Source: Microvirga zambiensis WSM3693
GTDB lineage: Bacteria > Pseudomonadota > Alphaproteobacteria > Rhizobiales > Beijerinckiaceae
Reading direction: 5' to 3'
Length of the DNA stretch: 64,000 nt
Assembly: GCF_016735695.1 (NCBI RefSeq)
Contig: NZ_JAERQD010000010.1
Location: 62,001-126,000, forward strand
Part shown: piece by piece, positions 27,006 through 35,428 of the stretch
Numbering within the stretch: position 1 is the first letter of the stretch
Layout of the letters: every line of letters starts with the position of its first letter
Made by a program: the position numbers and the translations under genes
The notes under the pieces: model-generated
What the model was told of the DNA's origin: nothing
Databases searched by the model: none
Seen by the model: only the letters and a program-made list of their open reading frames with translations

Positions 27006-28004
27006 GTGAACATCCGGCAATTGCAATTTTTTGTTGCTATTGTTGAAGAAGGCTCTCTATCGAAAGCAGCACTGAAGGTTCACGTCGCTCAACCCTCTCT
27101 CAGTCAGCATGTGCGCCAGCTAGAAGCCGAAATGAAGTGCCAGCTTCTGTTCCGAGGCCCGAAAGGGGTCGAGCCGACGGAAGCTGGGCAAACACTCCTG
27201 CATCATGCGCGAATCATCCTTGGCCATGTCGAGGTGGCTCGCGATGCAATCATCAGCAGTCAGGAACAGCCAGTCGGCCATGTCCGCTTCGCTCTTCCAG
27301 GGACCGTTGCCAATGTGCTTGCATTCCCAATGGTCGAGGCAATTCGCGCGCGTTTTCCGCTGATCCGCCTGAGCGTCGCCGAGGCTATGAGCGGCGACAT
27401 TCTTTCCTGGCTGCGCGAAGGGCGAGTCGATCTCGGCATCATTTATCGCACGGCCGACGCACAGCTCATCAGCTCGATCCATATTCTCACCGAGGAACTC
27501 TGGGTCATAGCACCAAACCGGAAGAACCTTCCGACGCTCCCGATGTCGAAGATCAGCTTCCAGGAAGCCGCCAAATTGGATCTCGTCCTCCCGACGAAGG
27601 TCCATGGCCTGCGCACCATTCTCGACGACTTCGCAGCCAAGGAAGGGATCGCGCTCAATCCCCACATGGAGATCGACTCCGCCACCCAGATCAAGCTGAT
27701 GGTGGAGCGTGGGATGGGCTATTCCATTCTGCCGCTGATGGCGGTCAGCCAGGAAGTGGTTCTAGGGACCCTGAAAGCCATCCGCATTGTCGATCCCACG
27801 CCGACACGCAAGCTGTTCCTGGCGCATTCGGCGGAAAAGCCGCTGTCCAATGCGGCGGTTGCAATCCACCGCATGACCGGAGACCTGATCCGAAAGCTCA
27901 TCAACGCCGGTACTTGGCCCGCCGAGTATGTCGGTGTGACATCCCGGACCCAACAGCCTTCAGCCCCGCGCTACGATGTCGAAGACGACGTCTTGAGCGA
28001 CTGA
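27006..28004 (+). CDS. LysR-family transcriptional regulator
   Basis: A 332-residue LysR-type regulator, slightly longer than usual because of a C-terminal tail after about residue 300. Start is GTG 27006. The N-terminal winged helix runs from NIRQLQFFVAIVEEGSLSKA to about residue 60, with SQHVRQLEAEM as the recognition-helix region. The effector-binding domain follows. It lies 43 bases after the DUF35 gene on the same strand, in the middle of the catabolic locus. It is the only LysR gene seen, which makes it the best candidate for the T-N11-A dyads at 251, 284, 7235, 13777, 15663 and 31122. A dicarboxylate or CoA-ester effector is likely but unproven. Confidence 0.88.
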   Translation: MNIRQLQFFVAIVEEGSLSKAALKVHVAQPSLSQHVRQLEAEMKCQLLFRGPKGVEPTEAGQTLLHHARIILGHVEVARDAIISSQEQPVGHVRFALPGTVANVLAFPMVEAIRARFPLIRLSVAEAMSGDILSWLREGRVDLGIIYRTADAQLISSIHILTEELWVIAPNRKNLPTLPMSKISFQEAAKLDLVLPTKVHGLRTILDDFAAKEGIALNPHMEIDSATQIKLMVERGMGYSILPLMAVSQEVVLGTLKAIRIVDPTPTRKLFLAHSAEKPLSNAAVAIHRMTGDLIRKLINAGTWPAEYVGVTSRTQQPSAPRYDVEDDVLSD

Positions 28005-28026
28005 GTTCCGTTCGCTATCCCTGCTA

Positions 28027-29094
28027 TCAGGCGGCGATGACCCGGCGTATTCCGTCTTTCGCACACCAGGTCAGTTCGCCCCGCTCCACCATATGATTGA
28101 CATGGGCATGTGCCTCGCTGAAGGCGAAGGTGAACTGATGCGGGTCGAGAGTGCCTTTGAACAGAACCGGCACGATGTCGGCAACCGTTTTGGCTTCCGT
28201 CCGACAGGCCCCGGCAATCCGAAGACAGCGCTCCTCATGATGAGCCGTCAATTCCCGACAGCGCTCATGCAGCCGACGGAAAGGCAGCCGGTGCCCAGGG
28301 AGCACCAGCGTGTCTTCCGGTAGCGTCCGCTCGAGAGCGGCGAGCGAGCGCAGGTAGAGGCCGAGCGGGTCGCCATCCGGGTCGGGCGCCCATACGCTGA
28401 TGTTCGGAGAAACCGTCGCGATGACCTGATCGGCGGCCAACAAAAGCTTGTCCTCGGCGGAATAGAGCATGATCTGCTCCGGCGCATGCCCGTCACCGGA
28501 CAGGACATCGAACGCTCGCGCTCCCAAGGTCAGGGTGTCGCCTGCCACGATGCGCTTGAAGGTGAGGGGCAACGGCGAGATCATGCGCAGATAGGAATGA
28601 CCTCTTCCGCTGATCAGCTTCGCCATTTCGGCCGTCAGCCCGTGTTCCTTATAGAAATCCTGATAGAATGCGGCTTCGAGAGCGCCCGGATTGAGCGCGA
28701 TGTTGAGGCAGCCGAGATAAGAGGACTGGCTCGTCAACAGGGGAACATCGAACCGCTCGCACATCCAGCCCGCGAGGCCGATATGGTCTGGATGATAGTG
28801 AGTGGCAATGACCTTCGTGAACTTGAATCCGGCTAGTGGACCAGTCAGCAACGCCTCCCACGCCGTCCGCGCCCTGTCATTGTCGATGCCGGTATCGAGG
28901 ATCGCCCAGCCACCAATGTCCTCGATAAGATAGACGTTAACGTGGTCGAGCTGGAAGGGGAGTGGAATCTGAGCCCACAAAAGGCCTGGCGCAACTTGTT
29001 GCACCTCCCCAGGGCCAGGCGGTTCGGGGAAGGGGAAATGGAGCCTGCCCTCGTGTGAGGCAGCTTTGGTTTTGGAGGCGGTGTTCGATCCCAT
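28027..29094 (-). CDS. MBL-fold metallo-hydrolase
   Basis: A metallo-beta-lactamase-fold hydrolase of about 355 residues. Start set at the ATG at 29094, 28 bases after the ligase stop; twenty more codons are open but overlap that gene. The metal motif is THYHPDHIG, followed later by GDGHAPEQ. A C-terminal winged-helix-like tail (AHAHVNHMVERGEL) is of the type in LACTB2-like proteins. As the partner of an acyl-CoA ligase it could be a thioesterase or lactone hydrolase. It converges with the LysR gene, with 22 bases between the stops. Confidence 0.82.
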   Translation of the reverse strand: MGSNTASKTKAASHEGRLHFPFPEPPGPGEVQQVAPGLLWAQIPLPFQLDHVNVYLIEDIGGWAILDTGIDNDRARTAWEALLTGPLAGFKFTKVIATHYHPDHIGLAGWMCERFDVPLLTSQSSYLGCLNIALNPGALEAAFYQDFYKEHGLTAEMAKLISGRGHSYLRMISPLPLTFKRIVAGDTLTLGARAFDVLSGDGHAPEQIMLYSAEDKLLLAADQVIATVSPNISVWAPDPDGDPLGLYLRSLAALERTLPEDTLVLPGHRLPFRRLHERCRELTAHHEERCLRIAGACRTEAKTVADIVPVLFKGTLDPHQFTFAFSEAHAHVNHMVERGELTWCAKDGIRRVIAA

Positions 29095-29122
29095 TTGCTG
29101 CGATACCCAAATATGCGGCCGG

Positions 29123-30856
29123 CTATTGCGCGGCTTGATCCGCGAGCTCGGCAAGCTGCGCCTTCTTGATCTTGCCTGTGCCGGTCATGGGAAATTCGGT
29201 GACAAGCCTGACCTCCGGCACCTTGAATGTCGAGAGGCGGTCCTTGCACCATGTGCGAAGCTCATCGACCTCGACCTGATTGCGCGGAATGACGAAAGCC
29301 ACCGGAACCTGCCCTTTGTCGGCATCGGTGCGGGGCACCACGGCCACGTTGAGAACAGCGGGATGCAGCCTGAGAATTGCCTCGATCTCGGCCGGAAACA
29401 CGCTCATGCCCTTGACTTTGATCATCTCCTTGCGCCGGCCGAGATAGTGCAGATGTCCCTGTTCGTTGAACATCCCAATGTCACCGGTATGGATCCAGCC
29501 ATTTCGGATGAGGTTCCCGGTTGCCTCGCTGTTGCTCCAATACCCCTTGGTCGCCGATGGCGTGAGCACGCAGATTTCGCCTTCCGAGCCGATCGGGAGC
29601 GGTACGCCGGTTTCGAAGTCGACGATCTTGAACTTGGTTCCCGGAACCGGAAGGCCGACGAAAGTCGGCCGCGCCTTGAGGTCGAAATCGTCGCCCTGCA
29701 TTCCGAGAGTGAAGGAATCGCTGGTATGAGTCTCCGTCATGCCATACGAGGCCTCGTACAGGATCAACCCCGTTGCCTCCTCCCAGCGCCTGCGCAGTTC
29801 GATCGTCAGCTTTCGTATCAGGCTGATCGCCCGGACCGACCTCAACGAAGACAGGTTGTATTCGCTGAAATCAGGACGATCGATGAGCTCGATCGCGGCA
29901 TCGACGGGCAGCGAGAGTTGAGTGACGCCATAGAGCTCAACGGCCTTCAACACCGCCTGCGCGTCCCATCGTGTCAGCAGCACGATCGTGTTGCCATCGA
30001 TCATCGGGGCGACGAGGCTCGTGTTCTCGCCAGCGATCCAGAATTGAGGCACGAAGACGAGGGGGAGCTCCGAGCTTGGATTCTGAGCGGCAAATCGACC
30101 GGCCGCGCCCGTATAGAGCATATTGAAATGGGTATGCATGCAGCCTTTCGGCATACCCGTTGTGCCGCCGGTATAGTTGAGCGCAGCCAGGTCATTGACA
30201 TCGATGGACGGTAGGCGACCGTTCACTGGCGTGGCAGCGAGAGCGGGCATCAGATCGATTGCATCGGCGCAGGCGATACGATCCCGTGCGATGTCGGCGT
30301 GCAGCGGCAGCTCAGGAGTGGCCGGCAAGACATCTGCAAGCGATGTCACGAACACGGTGTCCAGCAGGCCCGTCTTGCGGGCCTGCCTGACGAGAGGAAT
30401 GAGCTGATCCTGCGCAACGATGACCCGGGCTCCGGAATCCATCAGCTGGTGAGACAGCTCGAAGGTCTTGGACATCGGGCTGATCGGCGTATAGACAGCG
30501 CCGGCTTTGAGAATGCCATAGAACGCAATGCTGAACTGGGGGCAATTCTGGAGCAGAACCGCAACCCTGTCGCCCTTCTTGACGCCGTTGGCGAGGAGAA
30601 GGCTAGCGAACTTGTCGCTCAAAGTATCCAATTCGCCGAAGCTGATAATGCGCCCGTAATAGATGATGGCCGGCTTCTCGGGGTGGACCTTCGCCCACTC
30701 ACGCAGGTAATCGCAGATTGCCCGTCGACCATGAGGAAAGCGCAATTCACGCGGAAGGTTGGCCGGCCAAGCCTTCTCCCAAAGGTCTTCCAGCTCCTTA
30801 ACCGAACCGAGGCTCGACGGGTCCGCTTGAATGGGCATTTCGCTAACAATATTCAT
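29123..30856 (-). CDS. AMP-forming acyl-CoA ligase (3)
   Basis: A 577-residue adenylate-forming ligase, paralogous over its whole length to the one at 22862. P-loop YTGGTTGMPKGCMHTH, A5 ASYGMTETH, DIGMFNEQGHLHYLGRRKE and TGTGKIKKAQ are all intact. AGGAAA lies a few bases before ATG 30856. It is divergent from the fused carboxylase gene. The 400-bp gap between them holds LysR-type dyads that could control both directions. Confidence 0.9.
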   Translation of the reverse strand: MNIVSEMPIQADPSSLGSVKELEDLWEKAWPANLPRELRFPHGRRAICDYLREWAKVHPEKPAIIYYGRIISFGELDTLSDKFASLLLANGVKKGDRVAVLLQNCPQFSIAFYGILKAGAVYTPISPMSKTFELSHQLMDSGARVIVAQDQLIPLVRQARKTGLLDTVFVTSLADVLPATPELPLHADIARDRIACADAIDLMPALAATPVNGRLPSIDVNDLAALNYTGGTTGMPKGCMHTHFNMLYTGAAGRFAAQNPSSELPLVFVPQFWIAGENTSLVAPMIDGNTIVLLTRWDAQAVLKAVELYGVTQLSLPVDAAIELIDRPDFSEYNLSSLRSVRAISLIRKLTIELRRRWEEATGLILYEASYGMTETHTSDSFTLGMQGDDFDLKARPTFVGLPVPGTKFKIVDFETGVPLPIGSEGEICVLTPSATKGYWSNSEATGNLIRNGWIHTGDIGMFNEQGHLHYLGRRKEMIKVKGMSVFPAEIEAILRLHPAVLNVAVVPRTDADKGQVPVAFVIPRNQVEVDELRTWCKDRLSTFKVPEVRLVTEFPMTGTGKIKKAQLAELADQAAQ

Positions 30857-31121
30857 GGGGATTTCCTGATGCGTGCTGTCTCGGCGCGCGGCCTGCGGTC
30901 AGCGAAGCTATTCGACGGAATAAAAGTCCCAAATCCGTGCCGGCGGCGGGAATGTTGCAGCGCCGGTCCAGAGCGGGGCACCCCATCGATGTGGCTCACA
31001 CGATTTCCTCGATCGATACCGAAACCTGTCGGTGCGGCTGGCGCAAAGCGCCATTCGCTCCTTCCTACGTAATAGGTAACGGTTCCGCTGCGCGCCGCGA
31101 AATAGCGGTTCGCGTACCCCC

Positions 31122-31185
31122 TATACTCAGCGTCTATATCTGCGCGCTGGATTCAGCTCATAGCCCTATAGGCGGAAAATATTGG
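31122..31185 (+). promoter_or_regulatory. dyad and TATTGG boxes in the divergent ligase/carboxylase promoter
   Basis: TATA-CTCAGCGTC-TATA at 31122-31138 matches the form of the dyad at 251, including GCGTC before the second TATA. CATAGC at 31159 lies exactly 21 bp before TATTGG at 31180, as in the other modules, and a CCTATAGG palindrome (31165-31172) lies between. The upstream dyad sits 24 bp further out than at the sister sites. Further AATAG boxes lie at 31071 and 31101. TATTGG is 79 bases before the TTG start. Nothing else is evident in the 30857-31258 gap. Confidence 0.55.
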
Positions 31186-31258
31186 ACGCTCCAGACCGCC
31201 GCGCGGACTGTAATGCACGGAACAGAAGCCGCTAAGATCGAGTTGGGGAGGCCGTACT

Positions 31259-34200
31259 TTGAGCCTTAAGAAGGTGCTTATCGCCAATCGCGGTGAGGTC
31301 GCGGTTCGGATTATTCGAACCGCGTCGGATCTTGGTCTCGAATCCGTGGCGATCTATTCCGATGACGACCAGAGGGCTCTGCATGTCGCGATGGCTGACG
31401 AGGCATTGGCCATCGGCAAGCCAGGTGTCGCGGCCTATCTGGACGGTGCTCGCATTGTCGAACTGGCCTTGGAGGCGGGCTGCGACGCCATACATCCCGG
31501 CTACGGCTTTCTGAGTGAGAATGCGGCCTTTTCAGAGGCCTGCGCCTCGGCCGGGATTTCCTTCGTTGGTCCGTCCCCTGAGACATTGCGGCTCTTCGGC
31601 GACAAGGCCGCTGCGCGGGACCTTGCGATCAAGCTCGGAGTTCCTGTCATCGAAGGAACGCAAGGGCCAACCACGCTCGCCGAAGTCGAGAAGTTCTTTG
31701 CCCGACTAGGCGATGGCGCCGCGGTCATGATCAAGGCGCTGGCCGGCGGTGGTGGCCGCGGCATGCGGCCGGTTCGCAGCGCTGACGAGCTTCCCGATTC
31801 ATACCGTCGTTGTCAGGCGGAGGCGAAGGCTGCCTTCGGAAGCGACGAGGTCTATGTCGAGAGGTTGTTCGAGAACGCCCGACATATCGAAGTGCAGGTC
31901 GTTGGTGACCGCCATGGCGGCCTGACCCATTTGTGGGAGCGGGAATGCTCTTTGCAGCGACAGCGTCAGAAGGTGGTCGAGATCGCACCGGCTCCCTTCA
32001 TCGTGCCGAAGGTTCGGGAGCTTCTGATAGACTATTCTCTCCGTCTTGCCGCCGAGGCTCGTTACTCCAGCCTTGGAACTTTCGAATTTCTCGTTTCCGC
32101 CTCCGCAGACGGCGATGCCGATGTCCGTTTCATCGAGGCGAACCCCCGGCTGCAGGTTGAGCACACCGTTACAGAGCAGATAACCGGCTTCGATCTTGTC
32201 GCAGCGCAATTACAGATCGCCGGTGGTCGAAGCCTTGACGATATCGCGATCCGGCCCGGCGTCGCTCCGCCCAAGGCCGTTGCCATACAGGCTCGCATCA
32301 ATGCCGAAACGATGATGGCCGATGGCTCCGCGCGCCCCTCGCATGGAATTCTCTCTGCTTTCCAGCCTCCGGTCGGTCCCGGCATTCGTGTCGACGGATG
32401 CGGCTATGCAGGCTATAGTTGGAATCCGAATTTCGACTCGCTCCTCGCGAAGGTCATCGCAACGGCCCCCGACGGAGATTTCGGACGGGCTTGCCGGTCT
32501 CTAAGGCGCGCTCTGTCGGAGTTCCGGATCTCCGGTGTCGATACGAACATCACGTTCATCCAGGCAATCCTCGGAAATCCGCGCTTCGCATCGGGTGAAT
32601 TCACGACAACCTTCATTGCGGAGAACATCGCCGCTCTTATGGAATCCACCGCTCCGCGCTCCCGCTTCCTCGAGCCGGCCGCGGCAGCCCGCCTGGCGGG
32701 CGCCCGCGTCAATAGTAACGACCCACTTGCCGTCATCGATTACGGCCGAAGCTCCGGCCTCTCTTCGAATGGTGTTCCGGAGCGGTTGGCCGCGCCGACC
32801 GATCCCAATCAGGTCTGTGCGCCGATGCTCGGCAGCGTTGTCCAGGTCTGTGTCGAGCCCGGATCATCTGTCCGCAAGGGCGATCTCCTAGTCGTCATCG
32901 AAGCCATGAAGATGCAGCACGAGGTACGTGCGCCGCATGCAGGATTCGTTCGAGGTATCAGCGTCGCAGCCGGTGATACCGTCAGCGAGAACAGCCCGCT
33001 CGTGAATGTCAGCCGATCGGGGCATGAGGTCGACAGCTCCGCGAGCGGTGCCGATAGTGTCGATCTCGACGTGATCCGGCCGGACCTCGCCGAGGTTCTC
33101 GACCGCAAGGGACTCACGCTCGATCAGAATCGTCCGCAGGCGATCGAAAGGCGTCGCAAAACCGGTCAGCGCACCGCCCGTGAGAACATTGCCGATCTCG
33201 TCGACGAGGATTCGTTCGTCGAGTATGGCGCCCTGGCGCTTCCGCTGAAGCAGACGAAACCCACCCACCGGGAAATGACCGAGGTCGCACCGGGTGACGG
33301 GCTCGTGATGGGACTGGCGCGCGTCAACGGCGAGCACTTCGAGGATGAGAAGGCGCGCTGCGCGGTGATGTCCTATGACTACACCGTTTATGCGGGCACG
33401 CAAGGCAAGCGTAACCATGTGAAAATGGACCGCATGCTGCAACTGGCGACGAAGCTCAAGCTGCCCGTCGTGGTCTTTGCGGAAGGCGGCGGCGGACGCG
33501 GTGGCGATACCGATACGGGCCATGGCGGCGGCCTCGTCGTCGAAACCTTCCATATGCTGGGCAAGATGAGCGCTCTGGTGCCGCTGGTCGGCGTCGTGTC
33601 CGGACGTTGCTTTGCCGGAAATGCGGTCGTTCTGGGCTGCTGCGATGTCATCATCGCAACGCGCAATACGACGCTCGGCATGGGTGGCCCTGCCATGGTC
33701 GAAGGTGGCGGGCTGGGCGTCTATCGCCCGGAGGAGATCGGACCGATCAGTGTCCAGGCACCGAACGGAGTCGTCGACGTCGTGGTCGAGGACGAGGAGG
33801 AGGCCGTTGCGGTCGCACGCAAGTACCTCTCCTATTTCCAGGGCCGGGTGGACGACTGGGAATGCCAGGACCAGCGGCTCTTGCGGCACGCCATCCCGGA
33901 AAACCGGCTGCGCAGTTATGACATCCGCAAGGTGATCGAGCTCGTCGCCGATGCGGGATCGGTTCTTGAGCTGCGCCAGAACTTCGGCGTTGGCATCATC
34001 ACGGCCTTCATGCGCATCGAGGGGCGGCCGGTGGCCGTCATGGCAAACAACCCGAATCATCTTGGCGGTGCGATCGACAGCGATGCGGCCGACAAGGCGG
34101 CGCGCTTCATGCAGCTCTGCGATGCATTCGACATTCCGATCCTGTCGCTTTGCGACACGCCGGGGAACATGGTCGGTCCGGAACACGAGCGGACAGGCCT

Positions 34201-34630
34201 GGTGCGTCATTGCTGCCGCCTCTTCGTCATCGCGTCGAACGTCACCGTCCCGGTGATCGTGGTGGTGCTGCGCAAGTCCTATGGCCTCGGTGCGATGGGC
34301 ATGGCGGCGGCCGGCTTCCGCGAGCCGATCCTTGCGGTGTCCTGGCCAACCGGCGAGTTCGGAGGCATGGGCCTCGAGGGATCCATCAAGCTGGGCAAGC
34401 GCGCCGAGCTTGCCGCCGTCGAGGATCCTGAAGAGCGACGCAAGCTGTACGAGCACTATGTCGGCAAGCTTTATGAACGCGGCAAGGCACTGAGCAATGC
34501 CGCGGTCTATGAGATCGACGATGTGATCGATCCTGCTGAAACCCGGCGAATGGTTGTGGAAGCCCTTCGAGCCACCCCGTCACCCTTGCAGCGGGAAGGG
34601 AAAAAGCGGCCTTGGATCGATACATGGTGA
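31259..34630 (+). CDS. single-chain acyl-CoA carboxylase (BC-BCCP-CT fusion)
   Basis: An 1123-residue protein with three fused activities. The biotin carboxylase (1 to about 450) shows ANRGEVAVRIIRT, KALAGGGGRGMRP, ERECSLQRQRQK and EANPRLQVEHTVTE; the last is closer to the pyruvate-carboxylase form than the AccC form. The biotinyl domain (about 520-588) carries the acceptor lysine 551 in EAMKMQHE. The carboxyltransferase (about 620-1123) has both halves, with GHGGGLVVETFHMLG and CDTPGNMVGPEHERTG. Translation starts at TTG 31259 with GGGGAGG seven bases upstream. Single-chain acyl-CoA carboxylases are known but rare; substrates vary. It is unrelated in layout to the three-gene carboxylase at 4044-7239, so the locus has two carboxylation steps or two substrate classes. 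Confidence 0.93.
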   Translation: MSLKKVLIANRGEVAVRIIRTASDLGLESVAIYSDDDQRALHVAMADEALAIGKPGVAAYLDGARIVELALEAGCDAIHPGYGFLSENAAFSEACASAGISFVGPSPETLRLFGDKAAARDLAIKLGVPVIEGTQGPTTLAEVEKFFARLGDGAAVMIKALAGGGGRGMRPVRSADELPDSYRRCQAEAKAAFGSDEVYVERLFENARHIEVQVVGDRHGGLTHLWERECSLQRQRQKVVEIAPAPFIVPKVRELLIDYSLRLAAEARYSSLGTFEFLVSASADGDADVRFIEANPRLQVEHTVTEQITGFDLVAAQLQIAGGRSLDDIAIRPGVAPPKAVAIQARINAETMMADGSARPSHGILSAFQPPVGPGIRVDGCGYAGYSWNPNFDSLLAKVIATAPDGDFGRACRSLRRALSEFRISGVDTNITFIQAILGNPRFASGEFTTTFIAENIAALMESTAPRSRFLEPAAAARLAGARVNSNDPLAVIDYGRSSGLSSNGVPERLAAPTDPNQVCAPMLGSVVQVCVEPGSSVRKGDLLVVIEAMKMQHEVRAPHAGFVRGISVAAGDTVSENSPLVNVSRSGHEVDSSASGADSVDLDVIRPDLAEVLDRKGLTLDQNRPQAIERRRKTGQRTARENIADLVDEDSFVEYGALALPLKQTKPTHREMTEVAPGDGLVMGLARVNGEHFEDEKARCAVMSYDYTVYAGTQGKRNHVKMDRMLQLATKLKLPVVVFAEGGGGRGGDTDTGHGGGLVVETFHMLGKMSALVPLVGVVSGRCFAGNAVVLGCCDVIIATRNTTLGMGGPAMVEGGGLGVYRPEEIGPISVQAPNGVVDVVVEDEEEAVAVARKYLSYFQGRVDDWECQDQRLLRHAIPENRLRSYDIRKVIELVADAGSVLELRQNFGVGIITAFMRIEGRPVAVMANNPNHLGGAIDSDAADKAARFMQLCDAFDIPILSLCDTPGNMVGPEHERTGLVRHCCRLFVIASNVTVPVIVVVLRKSYGLGAMGMAAAGFREPILAVSWPTGEFGGMGLEGSIKLGKRAELAAVEDPEERRKLYEHYVGKLYERGKALSNAAVYEIDDVIDPAETRRMVVEALRATPSPLQREGKKRPWIDTW

Positions 34631-34692
34631 GATCGCGCAACCTGCGATAACGAATTGACCGATCATACGGTTTGAATGGAAGGAGAAACGCC

Positions 34693-35325
34693 TTGAAATT
34701 CGATATTACCCAGCGGCTTGCAGAGGTCGATGAATGCATCGCCCGGACGGAGAACCCCCGTCACCTCGCTATCCTGAACAACTATGTCCGCCATGCCAAT
34801 CTCGAGGTCTGCGGCCTCTGGCACGGCATCGTCGCGCCTGACATGATGGTCGAGCACCCGATCTACCGTTTCCACTCGCCGCAAGGCTTGCGTGTCATCG
34901 AGGGCATGCAGGCGGTCCGCGACGAGTATCAGGGTTATGTCGATCTGCAGAATACGGTCATCTACCACACCGACGGTCATGTCACGGTGAAGGATGACGG
35001 CTTCATGACCGAATACGTCACGCACCGCTTCTGGCCGGGATGGCTGCTTCGTAAGATGGGGGATGACATCGATGATCCGGAAGCGTTCTATATCGTCACC
35101 AATACGCAGATGATGTGGTGGCCCTATGACGATCTCGGCCGCCTCCGGGAGGAGCGTGTCTACCGCGGCGCCGATCGCAGCCTTCGAAAGGCGCATCCGG
35201 ACGAGGTCATTACGATCGAGGAGGCTCGCGAAAAGCTTCTGCCGATTACTCCCCCAGTGTGGACAATCGGCCAGCCGAAGCCGGATTGGACTCCCGGCAC
35301 AATCGCACCCTATCCCACCGAGTGA
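34693..35325 (+). CDS. SnoaL/NTF2-like protein of unknown activity
   Basis: A protein of about 210 residues starting at TTG 34693, seven bases after GGAAGGAG; an upstream in-frame TTG at 34672 has no site. The pattern looks like a SnoaL/NTF2-type alpha+beta barrel with an insertion, rich in Trp and His (HPIYRFHSPQG, TEYVTHRFWPGW, NTQMMWWPYDD). Such folds serve as small hydratases, isomerases, cyclases or binding proteins. It sits between the fused carboxylase and two acyl-CoA dehydrogenases, so it probably acts on a pathway intermediate. I do not recognise a closer family. Confidence 0.65.
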   Translation: MKFDITQRLAEVDECIARTENPRHLAILNNYVRHANLEVCGLWHGIVAPDMMVEHPIYRFHSPQGLRVIEGMQAVRDEYQGYVDLQNTVIYHTDGHVTVKDDGFMTEYVTHRFWPGWLLRKMGDDIDDPEAFYIVTNTQMMWWPYDDLGRLREERVYRGADRSLRKAHPDEVITIEEAREKLLPITPPVWTIGQPKPDWTPGTIAPYPTE

Positions 35326-35349
35326 TTCCCGATTGATGCATGGACCAGG

Positions 35350-35374
35350 AGTGGGGCCGATAGTCGGCCCCACT
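35350..35374 (+). terminator. strong hairpin after the SnoaL-like gene
   Basis: Perfect 11-base arms AGTGGGGCCGA and TCGGCCCCACT around a three-base loop, 25 bases after the stop. No T tract follows. It could terminate the 31259-35325 message or shield its 3' end. The acyl-CoA dehydrogenase gene begins 54 bases later. Confidence 0.55.
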
Positions 35375-35428
35375 CGGCGTCACGACGCGTATCGCAGCAA
35401 GGCTGCATTCCGGACCTAGGTATACGAG

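Noticed and set aside
29066..30214. 382-codon plus-strand frame opposite the third acyl-CoA ligase
   Set aside because: The minus-strand ligase has all adenylation motifs; this frame has none and no ribosome site.
32888..34456. 522-codon open frame antisense to the fused carboxylase
   Set aside because: Antisense shadow of a conserved carboxyltransferase domain; His/Asp/Arg-rich product with no family pattern.
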